DNA of 64,000 nt from Polyangia bacterium. GTDB taxonomy: Bacteria; Myxococcota_A; Polyangia; Polyangiales; JAUICN01. The notes under the pieces are model-generated. The model had not been told where the DNA came from. It was given only the letters and a program-made list of their open reading frames with translations, and searched no databases. Shown in pieces: positions 7,858 to 15,334 of the stretch. The stretch lies in NCBI GenBank assembly GCA_030427835.1, contig JAUICN010000006.1, positions 124,001-188,000 on the forward strand, read 5' to 3'. Each line of letters opens with the position of its first letter. The stretch's first letter is position 1. The position numbers and the translations under genes were made by a program.

Positions 7858-10080
7858 ATGCCGCAACACACAACGCTACACGATTGTACAGGGTTGAAGT
7901 TTGCAATCTTCATGGGTGTTGCTGCTGTCGTAGGCGTCGCATGCACGGCTCCACAGTATGGCTCTAAGGCACTCACTTCCGTTCACGACGAAAATCCCAT
8001 AGTGCAATCCATCACAGTATGGACCTACCCATTCGAATGCCACCTGTACGCAGGGGAAAACGCGCCAGAGAACAACACTCGGTCAGCCACTGTGTTCAGA
8101 ATGAGGTTCACCTATGAGTGGGCAGGTGCCTCACAGAACGCTGGGATTTGGTTTTCCGTCTATCCAACTTCAGCAAATGCTGTTCAGGCCGCTGGCTTTG
8201 GCCTTTTTGATACCAAGCCCAAGGATGGAAGCCATTGCAAAGGCACATTTGCAGGCACCGCAATCAAAACCCTGCCTGCCATTGCAGACCACATGATGCA
8301 CAAGTTCGGGCAGGCCATGGGTGTACCATGGGCCGGCAGAGCGTTGCTGCGATCGAGAGCACTCAGCGCCCAAATATTCAGCTTCCTACAGGCCATACCC
8401 GTGGACCAGCTAGGCACAGACAACATCGATTGGCTGAATACCGCACAGGCCGTCAATGCGAAGGCATCACTGGTTGAACTCGCAGAAGGGTTCATCGTGA
8501 AAAACCTGGTGGCGCACGTCCTATGGAGCTTTTCAAAATCCCAGAGCAGCACCATGTCAGCGCCTGAACGGGCATCGCTCCTAGAAAAAATGGATCAACA
8601 ACAGGGCAGCCCACTGGTGGCCCTGTTCTCCCGAAAATCCCAGCACGTGTGTTGGAAGCTCACGTCGGAAGTAGAAAGTGTGCTGAACGGTATGAAGGCC
8701 GCCGAACTACTTACCCAAGCGGAGCACGGGGCACTCGTCCAACAACTCGTACGGGCTGGAAATCCTAGCGACACCACATCGCGGCCGGTCACCCATCAGT
8801 ATTGCACAAGCGCCATGAGAAAGAGCTCCTGGCCCGACTACGATCCCGCAATCCAAAGCATACAAATCGATAGGGACAACGCCTGGTCAACCACCTGCCG
8901 AAGGGTAGAGGGGAAAACACGCGTCCAAACGGATGCCACGATATTTCCACTGCTGTTCTCATTTCAAGATAGCGAGTTTGGCAACTACTTCGTACGCTAC
9001 CGAGATCCGAGTGGAAACCCCAGCCTCGGTTACTACCCGGTGCCGCCCTCGGACAACGCCCTATGTGAAGGCCACGTGGATGAATGGAAAGGAAAGAGCA
9101 CCGCTGAACGCAGTGCATTTCTAGGCAGGGAGTGGACCCAGCGTGTTGTGAGAAACGCAACAAGTTTTAGCGGGTACTCCCAGTTCAATTTCAGGAACAG
9201 CAAAAATATAGGGCCGATCACACAAACCCTGTTTGGAAATCTTCCAACAACCTGGAAGCTCAGTGATTTGCAAGGGGGCAGCGCTGAGCAATGGTACGCA
9301 AATGACGAGCATGTAGGCCGTTGGGAACGATCACTAGAAGTCTACCTAGAAAAGGCATTCCGCAAACGCGTCATCGCGTCGATGATACGCCGATACATAG
9401 ATCTGAGAGTCGACTTCAAGCATCCAGAGCCACGTTCTGCACGCCTGCTGCGAGCATTGTTGACAGCGGCCGACCAAACCGGGCGGTCCCTCACCGATCA
9501 CTTCTCATTCTATGGTTCCCTGGGGCAAACCTGTGGGGAAGCCGCAGGCGCCATACGTAAGGTCTGTCGGGATATGAAGGGCCACGGGTGGATCCCGCAG
9601 CAGGAGTACGATGAGGCGTGCGAAAAAACCGGGGCAATTGAAGGCATGGGCACCGGCACAATAGAGCTAAGGGCGGTTTCCACGTTCGCATGCCAACAAC
9701 TCAAGAAAGGCAAGAGCCCCATCACAGAGCTTGCTCTCATTCTAGACCTACCGTTGCGGCCCTACATCCCAGGCGAAGAGCAAGGCGCCAACCACCCAAC
9801 TCCGGAACCAGAGAAGCCAGTACATAAACCGTCTGCCAGCACCGAGGAACTCGCCAGCAAATACAGCAGCTGGCTTTCAAGTGACAGTAGCAACCAGGTT
9901 GCAAGGGAAGCCGCCATCTTTCGGGAAAGCTTCCCAGTCCAGCGATGCCTCATTCAAAGCTACTTTAACGTCTATCAACAGTGCATGGAAGACGTTCAGG
10001 AAGGTGCGCAAAACCACCCCCAGTGTGAAGCACAGGCAAAACAAAACCTCCACCAATGCCTAGGCCAAATCCAGCCCTAG
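7858..10080 (+). CDS. Large hypothetical lipoprotein with internal duplication
   Basis: A 740-residue protein of no recognised family. The N-terminus is a lipoprotein signal (VVGVAC, C29). Two similar segments are visible. One starts near NPIVQSITVWTYPFECHL (about residue 43) and ends in a Cys-containing DGSHCKGTF stretch followed by a helix. The other starts near DPAIQSIQIDRDNAWSTTC (about 327) and ends in DNALCEGHV followed by a helix. The protein therefore looks like a two-domain duplication plus a helical, Cys-rich C-terminal third with a final CLIQSYFNVYQQCMEDVQEG block. Many paired cysteines fit an extracytoplasmic location. Function unknown. Confidence 0.78.
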   Translation: MPQHTTLHDCTGLKFAIFMGVAAVVGVACTAPQYGSKALTSVHDENPIVQSITVWTYPFECHLYAGENAPENNTRSATVFRMRFTYEWAGASQNAGIWFSVYPTSANAVQAAGFGLFDTKPKDGSHCKGTFAGTAIKTLPAIADHMMHKFGQAMGVPWAGRALLRSRALSAQIFSFLQAIPVDQLGTDNIDWLNTAQAVNAKASLVELAEGFIVKNLVAHVLWSFSKSQSSTMSAPERASLLEKMDQQQGSPLVALFSRKSQHVCWKLTSEVESVLNGMKAAELLTQAEHGALVQQLVRAGNPSDTTSRPVTHQYCTSAMRKSSWPDYDPAIQSIQIDRDNAWSTTCRRVEGKTRVQTDATIFPLLFSFQDSEFGNYFVRYRDPSGNPSLGYYPVPPSDNALCEGHVDEWKGKSTAERSAFLGREWTQRVVRNATSFSGYSQFNFRNSKNIGPITQTLFGNLPTTWKLSDLQGGSAEQWYANDEHVGRWERSLEVYLEKAFRKRVIASMIRRYIDLRVDFKHPEPRSARLLRALLTAADQTGRSLTDHFSFYGSLGQTCGEAAGAIRKVCRDMKGHGWIPQQEYDEACEKTGAIEGMGTGTIELRAVSTFACQQLKKGKSPITELALILDLPLRPYIPGEEQGANHPTPEPEKPVHKPSASTEELASKYSSWLSSDSSNQVAREAAIFRESFPVQRCLIQSYFNVYQQCMEDVQEGAQNHPQCEAQAKQNLHQCLGQIQP

Positions 10081-10115
10081 AAACGGAACAACCCTCACCC
10101 TGCACCTCGCCCACA

Positions 10116-10139
10116 ATCAACGCACACGGCCGCGTTGAT
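10116..10139. terminator. Possible stem-loop between convergent reading frames
   Basis: ATCAACGC and GCGTTGAT form an 8-bp stem with an 8-nt loop, between the end of the 740-residue lipoprotein gene and the miaE remnant. No T-run follows on either strand, so terminator function is uncertain. Confidence 0.3.
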
Positions 10140-10150
10140 GTAACGCCACG

Positions 10151-10330
10151 CTAGTGCAGTGCAGCTTGGTGGGGGAGTGTGGCTACCACCTGGGCTTCCA
10201 GGTCGAGCAGTTCGTTCAAGCGAGGTTCGATCGTTGAGTCGTCAAAGTACTCCTGGGCCACGGTGAGAAACAGCCCCTGGTGCCGGGACTCGGAGTCGGT
10301 GATGCGTCGGTAGAAGGCGCGTAGGTCCGG
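10151..10330 (-). pseudogene. miaE 3'-end remnant
   Basis: The complement encodes DLRAFYRRITDSESRHQGLF and onward to a stop, matching the last ~59 residues of MiaE at 11149-11730. The alignment is gap-free over about 170 bp up to the stop. The ~90 bp furthest from the stop differ at only two positions, while the ~60 bp next to the stop are only about 58% identical. Only the final ESRH part of the di-iron site remains, so it cannot be active. An open frame continues upstream to 10510 but its N-terminal half is unrelated to MiaE. Confidence 0.92.
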
Positions 10331-10536
10331 GTGACAGTGGTACGGAGCGAAACTGAATGAATAGGGGAATTTCTGGAGTGTCAAGCAATGCCCCAAGGAT
10401 CGTTTGGCGCAAGCTAGGTCCATAGTGGGCCAATACACGACACGGTTGTCATAGGAAACCCAAGTCGCTGCACCAACATCCCTGAAGATAGGTTGGCATG
10501 CCAAATGCATTGCAATGTTTCATGACCTACTTATCA

Positions 10537-11106
10537 ATGAATACGAAATACATTATGGCTTTTACGGCGTTCGCTTGCCTAGGCTCGGGATGCAACTCCG
10601 AAGACATTCCTGGCCAAGACGGTTGCCACAACAACCAATGTCTGAGTTGGATGGAAGAGCTTCAGAAGAGCGAAGCCACTTGGGAGGAGACCGCTCCACC
10701 ATCGTACAACTACCGCATCGAATCCTCGGCAGCGCACCAGTCAGGCACTTCCATGTTCTACTCGGTCTACGACGGAGCGGTTACTCAGCGTATATTCAGC
10801 ACTTGGCAAGGCGAACCAAAAAAGCTTCAAACAAACTGGCAAGAAACCGAAAACGAGTTGGGATCTCACAACGAAACCTTTGGTATCGACAAGCACAGCT
10901 ACGGGGTGTGGACCATGGAAGGCGTGTACGACTTCTGCCGCACCAAAGTGCTTGTTAAGGACTTGGACGACTACGAAGTTACTCTAGACTTTGATGAGGA
11001 TGGATATCTCAAAACGTGCGACCACAAAGCGCGGCACTGTGGCGAGGCCTGTAGCGCAGGAATATCTATCGAATCCCTTTCCGAAATAGTCGTTTTTAGC
11101 GACTAG
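10537..11106 (+). CDS. Small hypothetical lipoprotein inserted beside miaE
   Basis: A 189-residue lipoprotein. The ATG at 10537 gives the signal MNTKYIMAFTAFACLGSGC with C19 as lipid site; an upstream ATG at 10498 would bury it. The mature part has about eight cysteines, including CHNNQC near the start and CDHKARHCGEAC near the end. It also has a YNYRIESSA strand and a VTLDFDEDGYLK segment that distantly recall DUF6174 proteins (weak, by eye). It faces miaE and lies between miaE and the displaced miaE 3' end, so it is the cargo of that insertion. Function unknown. Confidence 0.72.
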   Translation: MNTKYIMAFTAFACLGSGCNSEDIPGQDGCHNNQCLSWMEELQKSEATWEETAPPSYNYRIESSAAHQSGTSMFYSVYDGAVTQRIFSTWQGEPKKLQTNWQETENELGSHNETFGIDKHSYGVWTMEGVYDFCRTKVLVKDLDDYEVTLDFDEDGYLKTCDHKARHCGEACSAGISIESLSEIVVFSD

Positions 11107-11148
11107 GTGTAACCCCTAAAGCCCGAAAAAAGACAGCACCAAAAACTC

Positions 11149-11730
11149 TCAGTGTAGAGCTGGCTGGTGGGGGAGGGCACGAATGAGTTCGGCCTCTGCC
11201 ACCAGCAGTTCGTTCAAGCGTAGTGCGATGGTTGAGTCGTCAAAGTACTCTTGGGCCATGGTGAGAAACAGCCCCTGGTGCCGGGACTCGGAGTCGGTGA
11301 TGCGTCGGTAGAAGGCGCGGAGATCCGCTTCGGTTTCGGGCAGGCCTTCAGCAATCATCCCAAATCGCTCGCAGCCCCGCGCCTCCACAATGCCGGCGAT
11401 GAGTAGCCGGTCGAGAAAGTAGTCCTCCCGACCCGAGCGCTTGTGTTTAAGCAACCCACCCACGTAGGCATCCTTCACATCGTGGGTGAGCATCAATCCG
11501 CGGGCGTCCAACAGTTGGTTCACCTGCCGAAAGTGCTCCAACTCCTCCTGGGCAAGCTTAATCATCTCCCGAACCAGCATCCGCCGGTCCGGGTAATGGG
11601 CCACAAGTGACATGGCCATGGCAGATGCTTTTCGCTCACAGGAAGCATGATCGATGAGAAACCCATCCAGGTCTTCCAGTACGGCCTCTAGCCACCCAGG
11701 CCCCGTAGCCACCTTCAACACCAGTTCCAT
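11149..11730 (-). CDS. miaE: tRNA-(ms2io6A37) hydroxylase
   Basis: A 193-residue ferritin-like di-iron monooxygenase that hydroxylates the isopentenyl group of ms2i6A at position 37 of tRNAs. Metal-binding signatures are visible in order: HASCERKAS, EELEHFRQV, EARGCERF and SESRHQGLF. Length is normal for MiaE, so this is the intact copy. It reads toward the accessory island. Its 3' end is mosaic relative to the remnant at 10151: almost identical in the interior and much diverged near the stop, as if the tail was replaced on insertion. Confidence 0.93.
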   Translation of the reverse strand: MELVLKVATGPGWLEAVLEDLDGFLIDHASCERKASAMAMSLVAHYPDRRMLVREMIKLAQEELEHFRQVNQLLDARGLMLTHDVKDAYVGGLLKHKRSGREDYFLDRLLIAGIVEARGCERFGMIAEGLPETEADLRAFYRRITDSESRHQGLFLTMAQEYFDDSTIALRLNELLVAEAELIRALPHQPALH

Positions 11731-11816
11731 GGGTACGATCTAGCAGCACGCCCTTGCGCCGCCCACACCCCGGAGCTAACTTCGCGATCCTTTTGCTTAC
11801 ATTCATGTGGGTAAAC

Positions 11817-11889
<73 letters not shown>

Positions 11890-11901
11890 CTGTGTTTCTT
11901 T

Positions 11902-11926
11902 GGGGGAACCTGTCTGAGGTTCCCCC
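11902..11926 (+). terminator. GC-rich stem-loop after tRNA-Ala
   Basis: GGGGGAACC and GGTTCCCCC form a perfect 9-bp stem with a 7-nt loop, 12 nt after the tRNA. No T-run follows, so it may be a 3'-end or processing structure rather than a Rho-independent terminator. Its right arm runs into the first 85-bp repeat copy. Confidence 0.5.
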
Positions 11927-12008
11927 TCGTCGCACGGGCAAAGCCCGCGACTCCTCACCCCTTCACCACACCCGTTCCTACGGAACAGACCTGAAGGAAA
12001 CCACGGGC
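11924..12008. repeat. 85-bp direct repeat, copy A
   Basis: Identical over 85 bp to copy B at 12089-12173. It contains small hairpins: CGGGC-AAA-GCCCG, and GTTCC-TAC-GGAAC nested inside CCCGT...ACGGG. Noncoding and hairpin-rich, like REP/BIME-type elements. Between the copies lie two more hairpins: TCAGCC/GGCTGA (12018-12040) and CCGGAAC/GTTCCGG (12066-12084). Confidence 0.9.
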
Positions 12009-12088
12009 AAACCCCCTTCAGCCAAATACGATTCGGCTGAGCCTCCCACCTAACTCCGCTTCACGCCGGAACTACCCGTTCCGGGTTT

Positions 12089-12173
12089 CCCTCGTCGCAC
12101 GGGCAAAGCCCGCGACTCCTCACCCCTTCACCACACCCGTTCCTACGGAACAGACCTGAAGGAAACCACGGGC
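12089..12173. repeat. 85-bp direct repeat, copy B
   Basis: Exact second copy of 11924-12008, starting 165 bp after copy A. The start (CCCTCGTCG) recurs in part just after copy B near 12181, so the array may once have been longer. The whole 11890-12334 stretch holds no convincing gene. Confidence 0.9.
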
Positions 12174-12245
12174 GACTCCTCCCTCGTCGAATCCCTGTGC
12201 GGAAAATATTTTTATGCCGTGCGTAGAATGAGAAGATTACTTCCT

Positions 12246-12276
12246 TGCAAATTGCATTTTTAATGTGCAATTTGCA
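12246..12276. promoter_or_regulatory. Tandem palindromic operator-like sites upstream of xseA
   Basis: TGCAAATTGCA (12246-12256) and TGCAATTTGCA (12266-12276) are each perfect odd palindromes, and are also inverted copies of each other. Their centres are 20 bp apart, about two helical turns, in an AT-rich stretch 60-90 bp before the likely xseA start. This is the classic look of two dimer-binding sites on one DNA face. The cognate regulator is not identifiable here. Confidence 0.5.
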
Positions 12277-12334
12277 CGGTCGTTGGAAAGCCGTCGAGAC
12301 TGCCACACCTCCCTTAATGTCACCAAAAGTCACC

Positions 12335-13780
12335 ATGTTGAAACCGGTTGAGACCGCGTCCTCCAGGGAGGAGCGCGTGCTTCGCGTGGCGGAGGTCAAT
12401 CGTGGAGTTCGATTGCAGTTGGAGGCCGATTGGGATGACCTCTGGGTGGAGGGCGAACTGTCTGACGTCACCCGTGCCGCGTCGGGTCACTACTACTTCA
12501 CCCTGAACGACCCAAAAGAGCCGGCCCAGCTTCGTGGAGTCATGTTCCGCTCCGACGCCAAGCGCGCCCAGGCCGAAATCAAACCCGGCACCGCCGTTCG
12601 CATGCGGGGAAAACTCTCCCTCTACGAAGCGCGTGGATCCTTCCAGTTCCTAGCCCGAGCCGCCATGCCGGTGGGACAAGGAGATTTGCAGGCCCAGTTT
12701 GAACGCCTAAAAAAGAAATTGGCCGCAGAAGGTCTATTTGAAACCGCCCGTAAGCGACCCCTACCGCGCTTCCCCACCACGGTGGGTGTCGTGACCAGCG
12801 CCAAGGGGGCAGCACTCCACGACATTATTAAGGTCATTTGCGCCCGTTTCCCCGTGCGCATTGTGGTCGCCGATTGCCGAGTCCAGGGCAAGGAGGCACC
12901 GCCCACGATTGTTTCTGCCATTCACCGCATCACCACCCTGGTCGAGCCCGACGTTCTCATCGTGGGCCGGGGGGGCGGATCCGCAGAAGACCTATGGGCA
13001 TTCAACGACGAAGAGGTCGTGCGTGCCATTGCGTCCTGCCCCATTCCCACGGTAAGCGCGGTGGGCCATGAGGTGGACGTCACCCTTGCCGATTTGGCAG
13101 CCGACGTACGCGCCGCCACCCCCTCCAATGCGGGCGAAATGGTGGTGGTGGAGCGTGAAAGCTTGCGCCGGGAACTCCAGCACCAGAGCCGCAGGGCGGA
13201 GCAAACCCTCGATGCCACCCTCAATACCCTACGCCTGCAGTGGTCCCGGCTTGGCCAAGCGCTTTCCGATCCACGGTCTGCCATTCGCCCGGCCCGTCTC
13301 CAGCTTGCGAGTTTGCAACAGGCGCTTTCCCAGGCCCAACGGCAAAAACTGCGCACACTCCGTTCCCGGTTCAACCACCAACGGGAGCATCTGGCCCAGA
13401 AGGATGTTCGCCTGGCCCTACGCAAGCGCCGCCCCCAGTTTGTGGCCCAACAAACACGTCTGATCCACCTTACCCAGCGTCAACTGCAGGAGAATCGCGG
13501 GCAACTTGAAAGCACCGCCGGCCGGCTCCAAGCCCTTTCCCCCCTGTCGGTATTGTCACGGGGATATTCCATTGTCCTCCACCAGGGTCGCGCCCTCACC
13601 GACTCCAAAATCGCCAAGCCCGGTGACCCCATCCACCTGAAACTTCACCAGGGCGAAATCACCGCCACGGTCAACGGACCGGGTCCCGTGCCAAAAACCA
13701 AGGCCAAAAAACCAACGTCCCGCCCCGCTGCCAAAGCAGATCAGGCCCAGCTAGACTTCATAAAGACGGGCAAACCATGA
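12335..13780 (+). CDS. xseA: Exodeoxyribonuclease VII large subunit
   Basis: The large subunit of ExoVII, a nuclease that degrades single-stranded DNA in both directions. About 481 residues from the ATG at 12335; another ATG at 12317 is possible, and a TTG at 12245 would start inside the palindromic site and is unlikely. Domain order is an N-terminal OB-fold (WVEGELSDV...GHYYFTLND), the catalytic core (GVVTSAKGAALHDI, VGRGGGSAEDLWAFNDE, SAVGHEVDVTLADLAAD), a long coiled coil, and a C-terminal SPLSVLSRGYSIV strand. No xseB is next to it. It overlaps aroE by 4 nt (ATGA). Confidence 0.95.
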   Translation: MLKPVETASSREERVLRVAEVNRGVRLQLEADWDDLWVEGELSDVTRAASGHYYFTLNDPKEPAQLRGVMFRSDAKRAQAEIKPGTAVRMRGKLSLYEARGSFQFLARAAMPVGQGDLQAQFERLKKKLAAEGLFETARKRPLPRFPTTVGVVTSAKGAALHDIIKVICARFPVRIVVADCRVQGKEAPPTIVSAIHRITTLVEPDVLIVGRGGGSAEDLWAFNDEEVVRAIASCPIPTVSAVGHEVDVTLADLAADVRAATPSNAGEMVVVERESLRRELQHQSRRAEQTLDATLNTLRLQWSRLGQALSDPRSAIRPARLQLASLQQALSQAQRQKLRTLRSRFNHQREHLAQKDVRLALRKRRPQFVAQQTRLIHLTQRQLQENRGQLESTAGRLQALSPLSVLSRGYSIVLHQGRALTDSKIAKPGDPIHLKLHQGEITATVNGPGPVPKTKAKKPTSRPAAKADQAQLDFIKTGKP

Positions 13781-14784
13781 ACACTGCTGTGACAAACATC
13801 CCGTTGGATAAGCGTGTGCCCGGCGCCCTGAGTGAGCAACATTGGTACTGCGTGGTAGGGCAACCGATCCACCATTCCCTTTCTCCCATCATGCACAACG
13901 AAGCGCTTCGGTTATTGAGCCCGGCGCTATTGAACCCAGGGCTATTGAACCCGGCGTCAACGAGCAAGGCTAGGCGACCTCCCTCGTATCTTGCCCTTGA
14001 GGTCTCGCCCCAGGAACTCAAGCCCGCCGTCGCACTGATGCATCTCCGTGGGTGCCTTGGGTTCAATGTAACGGTTCCACACAAGGTAGAGGTCATGAAG
14101 CACCTGCAGCGTGTGGACCCCACCGCCACTGCCATCGGGGCCGTAAACACGGTGATCCGTGAAGAAAACGGTTGGTTGGGTACAAACACAGACGCCGCGG
14201 GCTTCATTCGTTCAATGGAAGAGGCGGGGTGGTCCGCCGCACAAACAACCCATGCCGTGGTCCTAGGCGCAGGCGGTGCCGCAAGGGCGGTGGTGATGGG
14301 CCTAGCCACAGCCGGTGTACAACACATTCACGTGATGGCTCGCCGTGAGGCGCAGGCCCAACAGTTGGCCCAACAGTTGGCACCCCATGTACAGGTCTCA
14401 CTCCACGCCCATGGGTTTGAGACCGGCACGCTCCAGGCACTCTTTCCCAACTGTGATCTGTTGGTGCAATCCACAAGTGCCACGTTGGATTCATCGGTCG
14501 CTTCTGCATTTGCCAGGGGGCTACCACTTGGGGAACTCCCCCAGCACGCCACGGTGGTGGATCTCGTGTACAAACCGCTTGAAACCACTGTATTGGCAGC
14601 CGCCAGGTCCCGTGGGCTCCGAACGGTGGATGGCCTAGGCATGCTCGTACACCAGGGTGCGCTTGCCCTGCAACATTGGTTGGGTGACCCGCTCCCCAGC
14701 GGCCCTTTTCCCATGGGAAAGGTCACAGGCACCATGCGTGACGCACTGCTCGGGTCCCAGGAACCCCTAGAAAACGACGTCTAG
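13777..14784 (+). CDS. aroE: Shikimate dehydrogenase
   Basis: Reduces 3-dehydroshikimate to shikimate with NADPH in aromatic amino acid synthesis. The 335-residue protein shows all family blocks: HHSLSPIMHNEAL (shikimate binding), GFNVTVPHKVEVM with the catalytic Lys, AIGAVNTV, LGTNTDAAGF, the NADP-binding loop LGAGGAARAVV, and DGLGMLVHQGALAL near the end. It is longer than the usual ~275 residues because of an insert with repeated LLNP units (about residues 47-66). It starts inside the xseA stop (ATGA) and is followed by folK after 4 nt, so the three are probably cotranscribed. Confidence 0.95.
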   Translation: MNTAVTNIPLDKRVPGALSEQHWYCVVGQPIHHSLSPIMHNEALRLLSPALLNPGLLNPASTSKARRPPSYLALEVSPQELKPAVALMHLRGCLGFNVTVPHKVEVMKHLQRVDPTATAIGAVNTVIREENGWLGTNTDAAGFIRSMEEAGWSAAQTTHAVVLGAGGAARAVVMGLATAGVQHIHVMARREAQAQQLAQQLAPHVQVSLHAHGFETGTLQALFPNCDLLVQSTSATLDSSVASAFARGLPLGELPQHATVVDLVYKPLETTVLAAARSRGLRTVDGLGMLVHQGALALQHWLGDPLPSGPFPMGKVTGTMRDALLGSQEPLENDV

Positions 14785-14788
14785 GCCC

Positions 14789-15328
14789 ATGTCCGAGCGA
14801 CACATTCTGGTGGGCCTTGGCTCCAATATGGGTGACCGGCTGGCAAATCTCCAGCTCGCCACCGACGGGCTCCATCAAACCGACGGCATCGTTGTGGAAG
14901 CAATCTCCCAGGTGTACGAAAGCCCTCCCATGGGGCCTCCCCAGCCGGACTACCTCAATGCCGCGCTTCGCATCCGTTCCGCCCTAGACCCTACGGATAT
15001 TCTTAGACGGGCCCAGCAATTGGAGCGTCAATCCGGTCGGGTTCGTGAGGTTCCCTGGGGCCCACGGACCCTGGACGTGGATTTGCTTTGGTGGAATGGC
15101 CCCGAACTGCAAACCCTGCAGCTCTGCTTGCCCCACCCTGGCCTAACACAACGGGTGTTTGTCCTAGTGCCGCTGCTTGAAGTGGCCCTGTCGCCGCCGT
15201 CCGAGTGGAAAAACGCCCTACAGGCCCTTGAAGTCGGTTCCACCGTCAAAGGGCTGGGCCTTCGTAACCTTGGTCCAATTCTTTCGCAGAATCCCAGGCC
15301 GATCGGGTACACTCGTCCGAAGTATTAG
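14789..15328 (+). CDS. folK: HPPK, 6-hydroxymethyl-dihydropterin pyrophosphokinase
   Basis: Transfers pyrophosphate from ATP to 6-hydroxymethyl-7,8-dihydropterin in folate synthesis. The 179 residues carry LVGLGSNMGDRLANLQ at the N-terminus, the pterin loop region YESPPMGPPQPDYLN, and the signature WGPRTLDVDLLWW whose aspartates bind magnesium. A single-domain HPPK, without a fused FolB or FolP. It follows aroE by 4 nt and precedes the PilZ gene by 6 nt. Confidence 0.94.
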   Translation: MSERHILVGLGSNMGDRLANLQLATDGLHQTDGIVVEAISQVYESPPMGPPQPDYLNAALRIRSALDPTDILRRAQQLERQSGRVREVPWGPRTLDVDLLWWNGPELQTLQLCLPHPGLTQRVFVLVPLLEVALSPPSEWKNALQALEVGSTVKGLGLRNLGPILSQNPRPIGYTRPKY

Positions 15329-15334
15329 GTTCTC

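Noticed and set aside
10331..10510. N-terminal half of the open frame containing the miaE remnant
   Set aside because: Only the C-terminal 59 residues match MiaE. The upstream part shows no similarity and is probably chance sequence, so it is not called a gene.
1929..11148. Integrase, transposase, IS or CRISPR in the island
   Set aside because: I looked for these on both strands and saw no DDE, tyrosine or serine recombinase motif and no regularly spaced repeats.
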